Shown in pieces: positions 1 to 10,129 of a stretch of DNA of 64,000 nt. Under the pieces are notes generated by a model, which worked only from the letters and a program-made list of their open reading frames with translations, was not told where the DNA came from and did not search any database. This stretch comes from Gonium pectorale (taxonomy: Eukaryota > Chlorophyta > Chlorophyceae > Chlamydomonadales > Volvocaceae). Position 1 is the stretch's first letter, and each line of letters opens with the position of its first letter. Position numbers and translations under genes: made by a program. The DNA lies in assembly GCA_001584585.1 (NCBI GenBank), contig LSYV01000010.1, forward strand, positions 1,019,485 to 1,083,484, read 5' to 3'.

Positions 1-839
1 AGGCAACACACCTCAACCTCGCGGCTCGAGGAGCCATACGTTGAGAGCAAATGCCAGAGAGCGAATGTGCAGGCGGTATGCGGGGTCTTGTGCCCTTCGG
101 CCCGAAGACAACGCCCACAGCCGCAACGCAACATGCAAGGCGAGACAGCCTCAGGTAGCAAGCGCCGTGCCTTCTGTGGTATCACCACTCAGCTGCTCCG
201 CATCAAAGTATCCCATCACGCGCGTCTAATTTAGCACATTACGAGCGCAGCGAAACCTGCCAGAGGTACTACAATATGTACATGATGGAGCGTTTATGTA
301 CAATGCGGCAGTATAAGGCTTCTAAGGGCACTTGCGCAGCACCGGCATTATCGCACGAAGCCTTATGACGACCCAGCCCTTCTCCTGCTTGACTCTCGCT
401 ACAAGCCCCTCGCTCTACCCTCCTCATGGCTCACCTAGTACGACTGAAGTCCCTCCTCCTGTTTGCCCTCCTCTCTCTACCTTCCTCGCCCCCTCCTTCC
501 GGCAGTGGCTCAAGAGACGCAGCGTTGCCGCCGCGGAGGGTCGGCCCCCGCCCGCGTGCCTGTCGGCCTGCCGCATCACCTGCATCGTTGCAAGCCGTAG
601 TGAAGCCGCCCAGTCCCTACCGCTGGGCGCGGCTGCGCTCCGAGTGAGCGTGCCTGCCCGTGATCGGCTGCCCGCTTCACCACACTGCCGCACCTCGGAC
701 TGCCACGGTCTGTGCCCCTGTCCCGAGATCTAATGCACCTGGCAGCGGGTGTCCGCAGCTCGCCCGATGCCGCGCCTGCCCACGGCCATGCGCACCCCGC
801 GCTTTCAACTCCCCTTTCATGAGCACGCGACTGCGCTTG
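1..839. other. 3' flank of the monooxygenase gene, no gene recognised
   Basis: Short overlapping open frames on both strands show no recognisable domain and no consistent splice pattern. A plus-strand ORF at 426-647 begins with a hydrophobic leader but then becomes low-complexity Pro/Ser/Arg, so I do not call it. The stretch probably holds the 3' UTR of the minus-strand gene that stops at 840. Confidence 0.4.
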
Positions 840-3800
840 TTACATGGCCACGGGCAGCGGCCTCAGCTTCCGCGCCCCGGACCGCTTGCGGCTGCGCAGG
901 TACTCGTCGACCATACCCGCATAGTCGCCAGCCGTGTAGTAGATAAGCACCTCCGACAGCAGGTTGGGCAGGCGGCGATATGGGCTGACGCCCACGTCCT
1001 TGAGCATCGTATCGATGTACTGCGGGGTGGAACAGAGGCGCGGCGAAACAAGATAAAGGCAGTTTGTTCTCGTCCGGGGTGGGGCAGGGTTGGGGCTTGG
1101 GTTGGGAAGGGGGCGGGACGGTGCGAGGAGGCGCGACACTGCATCGGGAGCGGAGCGGCACGGGTTGGGATCCATGGTCCAGGAGGGCGCGGGCGCGGTG
1201 TTAACAAAGTACGGCGCTGAGCCAAGGGTTACGGGGTGAGCAGGCAGTAGGCATAGCCTGGGCATGGTCAGGGGGACGTGGCGGCTGGTGGGGCATAGGG
1301 CGGAGGGGAGCGAGACGTGGCTGCACACGTAGGGTGGGATGCTACTTCAGGACATATGGTGCCGTACAACACCTTGTGCAGTCCCCGGCGCCAGCGCGCA
1401 CGGGGGGCCACGACCAAAGCAGCCAGAGGCACTGAAAGTCAGTCGGTCGCAGCCCACCTGCTGGAAACGCGCGTTGGTTCCGCTGAGGCGCGTCGCCTCA
1501 AACAGGCAGTGCTGCCGCTTCCAGGACCGGACCTGCTCCACAGCCGCCCGCATCTCAGCCACCTGAGGCGGCAGGCCGTGCGGGCGGGTTGACGCCGGCA
1601 GGAGGGCGGGGCCTCGCCGCAATTTGCAGGAGCCTGAAGATCCCCAATCCCTGGCTAACCCGCTGCGGCAGCCGCAGGGCATACTCGGGAAAACCGCGTA
1701 TATGCCCTCGCCTGGTCCTGTGCCCGACCGTGGACCGGACAGGGCACCCACCGTGCACCCATGGCCGGCGGCTCCTACTCTTCAGGCTTCTGATGAATTG
1801 GCCGATAGGCCAAAAGGCCCCTCGAGCAACCACAACACGCCCAGCAACCCGCAAAGCCCCTTGCCTTGCCGCACGCTATCCTACACCCCCCCCCCCGTCC
1901 AACTCCTTCATCACCCCCCGCCCCGCCCCGGCCCTCCCCCTTGCCCGTGCCACCCACCGGCGGCAGCTCCATCTCCCCGCGCCACAGCGCCGCCAGCCAC
2001 AGCGCGCCCGCCTCCGTGGCCGTGACGTGCATGAAGCAGGTGTTGGTGCCGTTGAAGGCCAGGGAGGTCTCCCCGGGCAGCAGCACGTGGCGGTACAGCT
2101 GCACGCCGTCGGGGTCCGCCTCCACAGCCGACCTGGGTGCAGGTGGGAAAGGAACGTGAACGGTATGACAAGCACAGTACGACTGGAGGAGCGCTCAGCC
2201 GAAAGATCGGTGGGTTGGCGGTCCGTGGGTGGCAGCTTACAGGCCGAGCGGGGAGCTTGGGGGCGGCAGTGAGCGACTGCTACCGGTGCAACTGCAGAGC
2301 ATCCGTGTGTACCCCGGGTCCGCACCCCTCCCGCGCAGCGACTACAACCGCGAAGGTATGCTACGGCAAGGATCGCTCGTCGCTGACTTGCAGTTTTGCA
2401 GGTCGTCTTCAACTCTACCCAGACCGCCGTTCCTCCTCCTACTGAGTATGCGATTCGGTGGCCGCGACGCGACCCGTTTCCCGTTCCGTATTACCCTCCC
2501 GCGCAGCCCCCGCCCGCGGCACGCAAGCAACGGACGGAGGAGAAGACCGGACGTACCGCAGGTCGGGTGGCAGGAAGGGGAAGCGCGTCGGCTCGGAGCC
2601 GACCGACATGACGACCACATCAGCGTGCACCACGCTGCCGTCCGCCATGCGCAGCCCCGGCCCTTGCCGCCCTCCTGGCCAGGCGCCGATGCGCCGCCGC
2701 CGACCAGGCCCGTCACCTCGCCGCGTGTCGGCTCCACGCGGCCCGCAGCCACCTCGGCCACGTAGCCCACAGGCATGATGCCCAGGGAGGAGCGCAACGC
2801 GGCGCGGATGGGCTCGGCCGGCCGGGTCACGAGCTCCATCCGCCGGCGGCGCGCCGCCGCTGCCGCGGCGGCGCCTGCAGCAGCGGCGGCGCCTGCCGCT
2901 GAGGACGCCGTCACGTTGACGACAGGGCCTGCGGCGAAGCCACAGAACTTGCTGGCTGCAGTTGGCGGCTGCGGCTGCTTGGGCGCCAGGGCGGGCAGCG
3001 GCCGGGCGGCGTCGAAGATGTGCTGCGCCGTCACGATGGCGCCGATCATGCGCCAGAAGAGGGACACGACCAGGCCGGCGCCGGCGTGCAGCAGCCGCTC
3101 CAGGGCGAAGGGCTGCCCCCAGGCGGGTATCATGGCGGTGGAGGCGCGCATGAAGAGCAGGTGCATGAAGTGCAGCCCAGCGATGTAGCGGGGGATCGCC
3201 CAGCGCGCCGAGCGGAAGACGTGCTGCGGGCCGGGGGGCCGGGGGAGGGGCCGGGGGGCTGTGGTAGGGGGCGGAAGGAGGCGGCAAGATGTTTACGGGC
3301 CCGAAGCGCTATAGCGCGCCGACGGGCCACGACGACCGGCAGAAGGGCCCGACACGAGATGCCGAGGGTGGGGGTTACGGGCCGGGAACGGCAGGCGCAT
3401 TGACGGTGTCGGGGCCGGGCAAGGGAGGGGTCGTGTTTTCAACGGACCAAGGAAGGCAGCGCCAACGTTCCAGCCCGCAAAGGCCGTGGCCGTCCCCTTC
3501 TGTAACACACATTTAGGAGCAACCCCGCTTGGGAAGGACCCCGCCAGTGTATGAGCAGCAGGCTCCAGTGCGCCTCAATGGTGTGCTAGCCTTGCACCCC
3601 TGCCCTAGCACCTTCCCCCCAAAACGCACCTGTACCGGTACGGCAGCGCCGTACGTGCGGGCCAGCATGACGATGTCCAGGGCAGTCTTGCCAAAGCCCA
3701 CAACCGCAACGCGCCTGCGTGGGCGGTGGATGCAAGGGGTGGGGTTTCCGCGCTGCCTTTCTGCGTACCGGTACTGGCCTTAGTAAAAAGCCAGCGGCAT

Positions 3801-6147
3801 GCTTTGCTGAGCAGGGCCATTAGTGGGCAGGGGCCCGATGGGGGCACGCGGTCAGGGGCTCGTCCTTTGGTTTGCCCACACTACACAGTGGGGCCGGGGC
3901 AGGGGCACACCGGGCCCGGGACCGCAAACGGTGCGCACCTGCCCCGCAGCACCGCGCCAGGGTCCTCGTGCAGGTCGCTCTCCGACACCACACGGCCGCA
4001 AGCAGCCACGAACTCCGCCTCCCCAGGCAGCTCCTGCGCAGGGACAGGGTTATGCATCCAAACGTCAACGAGGTTCGGCAAGCAGAGACGTCGCAGGAAA
4101 GGGTCCGGAGGGACGGGAGCTGCCCCAACGAGCCTGCTGCGAACAGGCCCGGCCTATTCGGGAAATGCCTGGGCGGGAGGGGAGCCGCTGACACCAAGTG
4201 AGGGCATGGCAAAAGAAATGGGACCGTTCTCACGAGGGCACACCGGCAGGTTACTTCCTGTCAGCCGCTGGCGGACACCCAACTAACCGCGCCACGGACC
4301 GTGCAGCTCAGCAGGAGCCCGGAACCCGGAGCGGGCAACAGGGCTGTCCATATGGGGAGGCGATATCAGTTGCCATGGCGCATACAACACGCGAAGATAT
4401 CGGGGCCGTGCCAATGCCCCTACTTGCCAGTCGCCGCTTCTGGGCCGCGCCGTACTGGCCGATGCACACCACGATGCGGTCGTACACGACCTTCTCCTGC
4501 GTGGCCGCCCCGTCCGCTGCGCCGGCCTTGACGGACAGGCGAAGCCGCCAGCCGCCGCCGGCACCCTCGTCCGTTCCCTTGTCGACACGCTCTACTGACA
4601 GCACCTGCGCACAAGGGACGGGCACGACAGCTCGACGCACCTCATAACGGAACTTCTTGGGGACAACCCCACCCCGCCCACCCATGTGACGCGGGCAGTG
4701 ACAACGCTCGTCACACAAACGCTCGCACTGCCAAAAAACAATTTTGAAAATGGACTGGCAAACTCTGTGCGCCCACCTCTGTGTTGAGCCGCACGTCGAG
4801 TTTGAGCGCATCAGCGGCGGCGTTGCAGTACTGCAGGATCTGGCTGCCTGCGGGCAGTTGAAGTGGCGGGTAAACCTTACGAATCCAGACGTGGAGTGCC
4901 GTTGCATTGTTCGATCAAGTGAGCCCATCCATTTTGGCACCAAGTGAGCATCATAGCGGCGTCAGAGGTAAATGTCCGTTTTAGTGGCTGTCGGCACGTG
5001 CTTACCCGTGGGGTGCAGGTCATGGTTGATGCTCTTGGGCCAGGGGAAGCTCGAGAGGTGATACCTTGACGGAGACGGAGGGGCCAGAAATGACAACGCT
5101 CGAAAGGGCTGCACTGCTGGCGGAGCTTAAGAGGGCTTCACCGATAAGGTGTATCTACAGCCGACGCAAATACTACAGCACCTACATCCACGTTGCCGTG
5201 CCAGGACGGGGCTGTATACACGAGCGCAGGGAGCAGGCTACGGACCGGCATTCAAGATGTAATAACGTCGTAAAGGATTTTGCAAGGAACCCACCATGAG
5301 GGCGCAGGGCGCCATGCCATGCCGAAGTGCAATGAGCAGTTCGAGTCGAGTTCGAGCGAACAGGGCGGGCCACAAATACCCATGCTAACTGACATTGTTC
5401 TTACTGGTTTGCAACGTTTTGCGCTGTCACGTCGGCGTAGGCGCTTAGCCAGTGCCCTGTCCAAGAATGCTGGACTGCTGGACTCTGGAGACTCGGAGGG
5501 TGACGATGGTGGCGGTGTGCCTGCCCCCGTGTCAGCTTGCCAGGCAGCAGGGACCCCAAAGGACGCGGCCGGATCACAAGAAAGGCGTCTGACGGGACAA
5601 TCAACAGCTGCAGCGCAGGTTACGGGCGTTTTGGCCCCCGTCAGCGGCCCGCCAGCAGTCGGCCGCATGAAAATGGACGCCGCTGGCCACGACAACCTCC
5701 TAAACATCTTGCGTGTGCCCGAAACTCGGATCTCCAACGTCAGCTTCGTGGCGGAGACTCCCCTCACGAGCCCCTTGGCAGAGTCCATCGTGAATGGCGT
5801 ACCAGCCACGCCTGCAGAGGAGCTCGATTTGATGGTCTTTGGCGTGTTGCCAACTTGCCTTGCGCACGATATTGGAGCAACTACCAACGGGGGCGAGGAA
5901 TGGCAGCTTGGGCGGCTGGCTCAGCTAGCCCTGCGCGCAGATCCCGACGCCGCGCAGGAGCTTCCGGGGGCGCCGCCAAGGGCTGCGGCAGCTCCATACG
6001 GACTATATCACGACCCACTGAGCTACTGCGCTCGTAAATGACCGCCTGGAAGCCACAGCGCTGCAGCACGTCCGCCGTGGCCATGCCAGTGAGGCCACCG
6101 CCGATAATAGCCACGCGCTTTGGCCGGGATGGCGCGTCCGACTCCAT
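840..6147 (-). CDS. Flavin-containing monooxygenase-like protein, possibly damaged
   Basis: FAD/NADPH-dependent monooxygenase of the FMO class, oxidising a small substrate that I cannot name. Exons readable on the minus strand: 6147-about 6022 (FAD-binding Rossmann motif RVAIIGGGLTGMATA), 5064-5006, 4847-4777, 4604-about 4390 (motif YDRIVVCIGQYG), 4033-3939, 3714-3630 (NADPH-site motif RVAVVGFGKTALDI), 3223-2557, 2132-1958, 1562-1458 and 1019-840 (C-terminus with YIDTMLKDVGVSPYRR). Phases agree across most junctions. Two faults stand out. Exon 3223-2557 is 667 nt where its flanking phases need 668, and the frame switches near 2650-2670. The stretch normally joining the FAD motif to the YHLSSFPWP segment is not visible between 5065 and 6022. 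The gene may be a recent pseudogene, or an exon may have been missed. The start ATG at 6147 follows a CAG, so an upstream exon is possible. It is divergent from the D27-like gene, 426 bp apart. Confidence 0.7.
5280..6041 (+). other. Open frame antisense to the FMO gene, unassigned
   Basis: A 253-codon plus-strand frame lies in the long unexplained gap between the first and second recognisable FMO exons and runs antisense into the first. Its composition is protein-like in the middle, with a Ser/Asp/Glu-rich stretch and then mixed residues, but I recognise no family. It could be part of an inserted element or a chance frame in GC-rich DNA. Confidence 0.2.
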
Positions 6148-6573
6148 CTGCCAGGTTCGGTTCACCACGCAAGAAACAACGACAGCCAGGGGCTGAGTGC
6201 AACACGAAGTTGTTAAAATGAAGGTACGATGGGGCCTTCGACGTATGCGGCTTCAACACTCATGCGTTCCCGGGCGGAGGTCCCCGTGTCCTTGTTCTTG
6301 AATCTTGATCACTCCTATTGGGCTTGCAACCTTCACGTGCACCACAGCTAGGCTATGTAGTGGAAATCGGGTACTCCGGAGTCCGGACGTCGAGACTCGA
6401 GAGCGGTGTGGCGGTTGTGCCAACTGACGCTTCCGCCTTTTGACGCTACGAGACAATTTATACATTTAGGCATAGCCAGTCGCACAGAACAACCTGCAAA
6501 ACAACGTGCATTGTGCTTGTTCCCAGAGTCAAACTCCTGCAACACTCTCCTGCAACAGGGAGCCCCGATAGCC
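6148..6573. promoter_or_regulatory. Shared divergent promoter region, FMO-like / D27-like
   Basis: These 426 bp separate the start codons of two oppositely directed genes and must hold both 5' UTRs and promoters. The segment is visibly less GC-rich than the flanking coding DNA. No clear TATA box was identified. Confidence 0.45.
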
Positions 6574-8792
6574 ATGAACACCAGCATGATTGGCCGCTAC
6601 CACAAGGCCGGCCTGTGTCCCAGCAGGAGCTCAGATTTGCGGGCCCGGAGACCTCTGGTCGCCGTTCGTGCTGCGGAGGCGTCCAGTGCTGCACCACCAG
6701 CAATTAAGGTGAGAGAGGGTGTCTGGGACTTCCCGGCCTCTTACGCCCACACGGCAGTGGCGGAACGCAGGACCCCTTCGCCGAGAAAACAGTCTACAAC
6801 GACAACTTCCTGGATAAGCTGTTCATCAAACTTTACTCGAAGAAGATGGCGGATCAGCTTCAGGGTTAGTTGCTGGGACCTCTGCGCAGAAGTGGGTTTT
6901 GGGTGGTCCCTATGCGTGACACGCACCATCACTGCCACCATCGCGTGGTGCCCTCTCAGCTTCCCCATTCCTATAGCTGGTTGGCTGAGTGCTGGCTTGA
7001 GTGCTTCCCCTAGACTGCTCAAGCTGCGGCGCAGCTCCGCAGCCCACCTGCCCCTCGGCCCCCACCGCACACGCGCAGGCGTGGAGGTGCCTGAGCATCC
7101 TACCTACGACGACTTTGTCCGCATCTCGAGTGAGATTATGAAGGGTCGGAACAGCGTGCAGCAGCGGGAGGTTGTGCGGGAGGTGCTCATGTCTCTGCTG
7201 CCGCCAGAGGCCCCGCCCGCCTTCAGGTGGGTTGTAAGCTGGGTGTGGGTCGCCCTGCAGTTCGCTCTCTTCGGCCATGCGGTACACGGTAGAATTTGTC
7301 GCGCAATGTATCATCCTGCAGTTTCTTTCGCTATTAGGCTGAGGGCCCCTTGCCACACTCTGCTGCAGAGCACCCACCGCCTCGATGCTCCGTGTGTTTA
7401 CGTTCCTACCTTTGCACTCCTCATACGCCCAGACCCGCTATCGCAGCTCTCAACACTCAGGCCAGACACAGGCGTCATTTCCCATGTGCCTCAACCCCAC
7501 AGGAAGCTCTTCCCCCCGACCCAGTTCTCGGCTGAGTTCAACGCACTGATTGCGTCGCTGGGCTTCTACTGGCTTGTGGGGGAGAGCGAGGTCAAGGAGG
7601 AGGACGTGGTGGTGAGTAGGAGCAGATGTATTCGTGGGGCGCGGGCTGGTTGCAATTTTACACGCTGTGGCCAAGGCTCGATAATGCAGGGATGGGGGCT
7701 TCACTCTGAGACGTGAGGATTTGAATGGCGAGCGCTTCTTATGGAGCTTGTTAAGAGGTTCTGTGAGGTAGCGGCGGTCGACTGCGGGTGCATGCGGGAC
7801 AAGAGACCAGAGCTTGCGTACAGGATACGCAAGCTGTACATTATATGAGCGGGGGAAAGAGGGGGAGATCGAGCACAGCGTTATGCGCGGTTCATTGTCA
7901 TATGGGCCGATGCCCGCCCGAGCAAGGCTCATTTTACGCCTTTCGCTTGCCTTTCGCAGGTCGGCCCCAACGGGGAGGTGCGCAGGCAGCGGTCCGTTGT
8001 CCAAATCAAAAAGTGTCGCTACCTGGAGGCCAGCGGCTGCGTGGGCATGTGCGTCAACATGTGCAAGGTAAGGAAAAGGGGAGAACGGATGTTCGGAGAC
8101 TGCAGCGTGGGATTAGGGGCACTGTCTTCGTGGTCTTGAGTGAGGGCGGATAGGAGGGATACGGCTGCTGTCAGGCGGCATGTGTTGGGGCTAGGTGCTG
8201 GGGTGGCTGCCCTCCCCAAGAGTCCACGGTATGCCACTCTGCGGTCTGTGATTGGCCGCGGCGTAGTGTGTGGGCGTTGGCTGATGTAATGCGGGATGGC
8301 AGCTCTTGCGCGGATGGAGGCGATTCGGGCATGTCGCATATGCCTTCTTCGCCCCACGCACCCAACCCATTATCGGTGCATCATAAGGTTACTTTCCCTC
8401 GTTTCACGAAATCCGGGTCCTCGCTCTTGAGCCTCTTGTCTTGAGTACTTGTATTCAATCTGGACGACACGCACCTGCGCCTACTCGCGCTGTCGCATGG
8501 AATATACCGTTCGACAACACTGCCCTTGTCACGGCCTAATGTCGCTCCGCAGATTCCAACCCAGGACTTCTTCACCAACGACTTCGGCCTGCCGCTCACC
8601 ATGAACCCGAACTTCGAGGACCTCTCATGCTCAATGGTTTTCGGCCAGGCGCCCCCACCCATGACCGCTGACCCAGCCTACGCACAGCCGTGCTTCGCGG
8701 TTCAGTGCGCCATCGCCGCCGGCCGCGCGGACGGCACTGCGCCACCGCCCTGCCCCAAGGTGGACACCGAGCGCGCCAAGGCGACGGCATAA
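6574..8792 (+). CDS. D27: D27-like beta-carotene isomerase, plastid
   Basis: Predicted 277-residue protein of the DWARF27 (DUF4033) family. Plant D27 isomerises all-trans to 9-cis-beta-carotene at the head of strigolactone synthesis; the algal role is less clear. Exons: 6574-6708, 6771-6864, 7079-7226, 7503-7611, 7960-8067, 8553-8792; all phases close exactly. The first roughly 35 residues are rich in Arg, Ser and Ala and resemble a plastid transit peptide. Family hallmarks follow: YNDNFLDKLF near the mature N-terminus, the PPTQFSAEFNALIASLGFYW segment, the Cys-rich KKCRYLEASGCVGMCVNMCK block, and PNFEDLSCSMVFGQAPPP. Length and motif order match plant D27. It is divergent from the FMO-like gene and followed by a TGTAA signal at 9119. 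Which of several D27 paralogues it represents is not decided here. Confidence 0.9.
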
Positions 8793-9118
8793 TTGGTGGA
8801 AGCTTGGGGTCGGACCGCTTGCGGTTGACCTTTTACGGTTGCCTAAAGGAACAGAGAGGGAGCGGTCGCGCATATGACGAGCGGAATCGCTGTGTGTTTG
8901 TGGTGACGGGAACATGACACCTGAGGCAGAGGGCGCCACCGGTCCGCCTCATGATCGGGACTCATCCCTGTGCAGAGTGGAGGTCTGGCGCTGGTTGATC
9001 CGGTGGCCTGGCCTAGGAATAATAGGCGTGAGGTACGAGTGCTTCAGGGGACCTGCCTTCATGCCTGCGCCTCTTTTGTCCGTGCGCCTTGCCGAGGGTT
9101 AAATAGTGTGGCGGCAAT

Positions 9119-9123
9119 GTAAG
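9119..9123 (+). terminator. Polyadenylation signal TGTAA (D27-like gene)
   Basis: TGTAA, the usual Chlamydomonas poly(A) signal, lies about 330 nt after the stop codon, giving a plausible 3' UTR. Confidence 0.55.
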
Positions 9124-9139
9124 AGTCAAGAGAAGTCGT

Positions 9140-10129
9140 GCCGTGCAGAGCGCGTGGGTCAGAGCGTATCACACATTCCGTGAACGAAGCGTCTCAGCGA
9201 TTTGCAACCTCATAGGAGCGGTGTGGGATGCCGGCGACGGCGATGGGTGATGCTGAGGAGTCAAGTGAGGCGGCGTAATAATGTTTTGATTGTTTGCGTG
9301 TGACAGAGGAGCAGCATTATTTCTTCATTCGTTTGATGGAATGTCTACGTGTGCAGGAAGATATCCAGAAGTTAGGCTAATCTGACGGGGAGCAGGGCTG
9401 ATGCCGTGCTGCGCAGGGCGCCTGGTGCGGTGGTGGGCCTCCGGCGTCCATTGGCAGGAAAGTGAAGGAGTAGGAATAATGTATGTGTGTGTCGTTCCCG
9501 CAACTCGACAGCTGGAGGCTGCTTAGTGACCATAATCTTTACGGCATGAATGCACCCACGCAGAGTATTTGGAACTTAGCGTGCCAAGCCGTACCTGTAA
9601 GCAGCACGTGTAGGTTCGCGTGTGAGTACTGTCTTCTACTGTAGCTTTGGGGTAGCGTGTTGCCTTCATGCGATCTGCATGGGAAGATCGAGGCTCCGCA
9701 GAGCAGCGTCTCCGATCGAGCATAGTGAGCGGAGAAGGGCAAACCCTTGTCGTACGACTTAGTAATGTAGCGGCTCATTCTGGTTACTCAACTGTTCTCC
9801 ACACAGTTTAAGTCGACCGTCGAAGAGAACTTTCACAGTTGATGGTCTTGGCAGCGTTTGTGGATTAACTGCTTGCGCACCCGTAATCAAACATTGTTAA
9901 GCGAAGATAGCAGAGACTTGGTATCAAGCTGCAAAATGGGCGTTCAGTGGAGTCGAGAGTCTTGGACAAATGCCGAGTCTTGGTACCACATGGTGACGAA
10001 AGGTGCATCGTTGAGTATGCCTAACAAGGCACCCTCGCCATATCATCTTGTGCTGTCGGTTCTCAGCTTTGGCTTGCTGTCGGAACACTCTTGCGCATTT
10101 AAACGCCTGCAGACGAGGTTCGCGACGCT
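9140..10129. other. Intergenic, no gene recognised
   Basis: Between the D27-like poly(A) signal and the globin start I see only short frames on both strands without domains. The segment probably holds the promoter and 5' UTR of the globin gene, and possibly an unrecognised 5' exon, because CAG acceptor-like sites lie just before 10130. Confidence 0.4.

Noticed and set aside
426..647. Small plus-strand ORF with a hydrophobic leader
   Set aside because: The signal-like start is followed only by Pro/Ser/Arg low complexity, with no partner exons or poly(A) context.
2439..3287. Second minus-strand open frame of 282 codons in the FMO region
   Set aside because: Mostly Arg/Ala/Pro from the wrong frame of the 3223-2557 exon; only its last part is the true frame, after the apparent frameshift.
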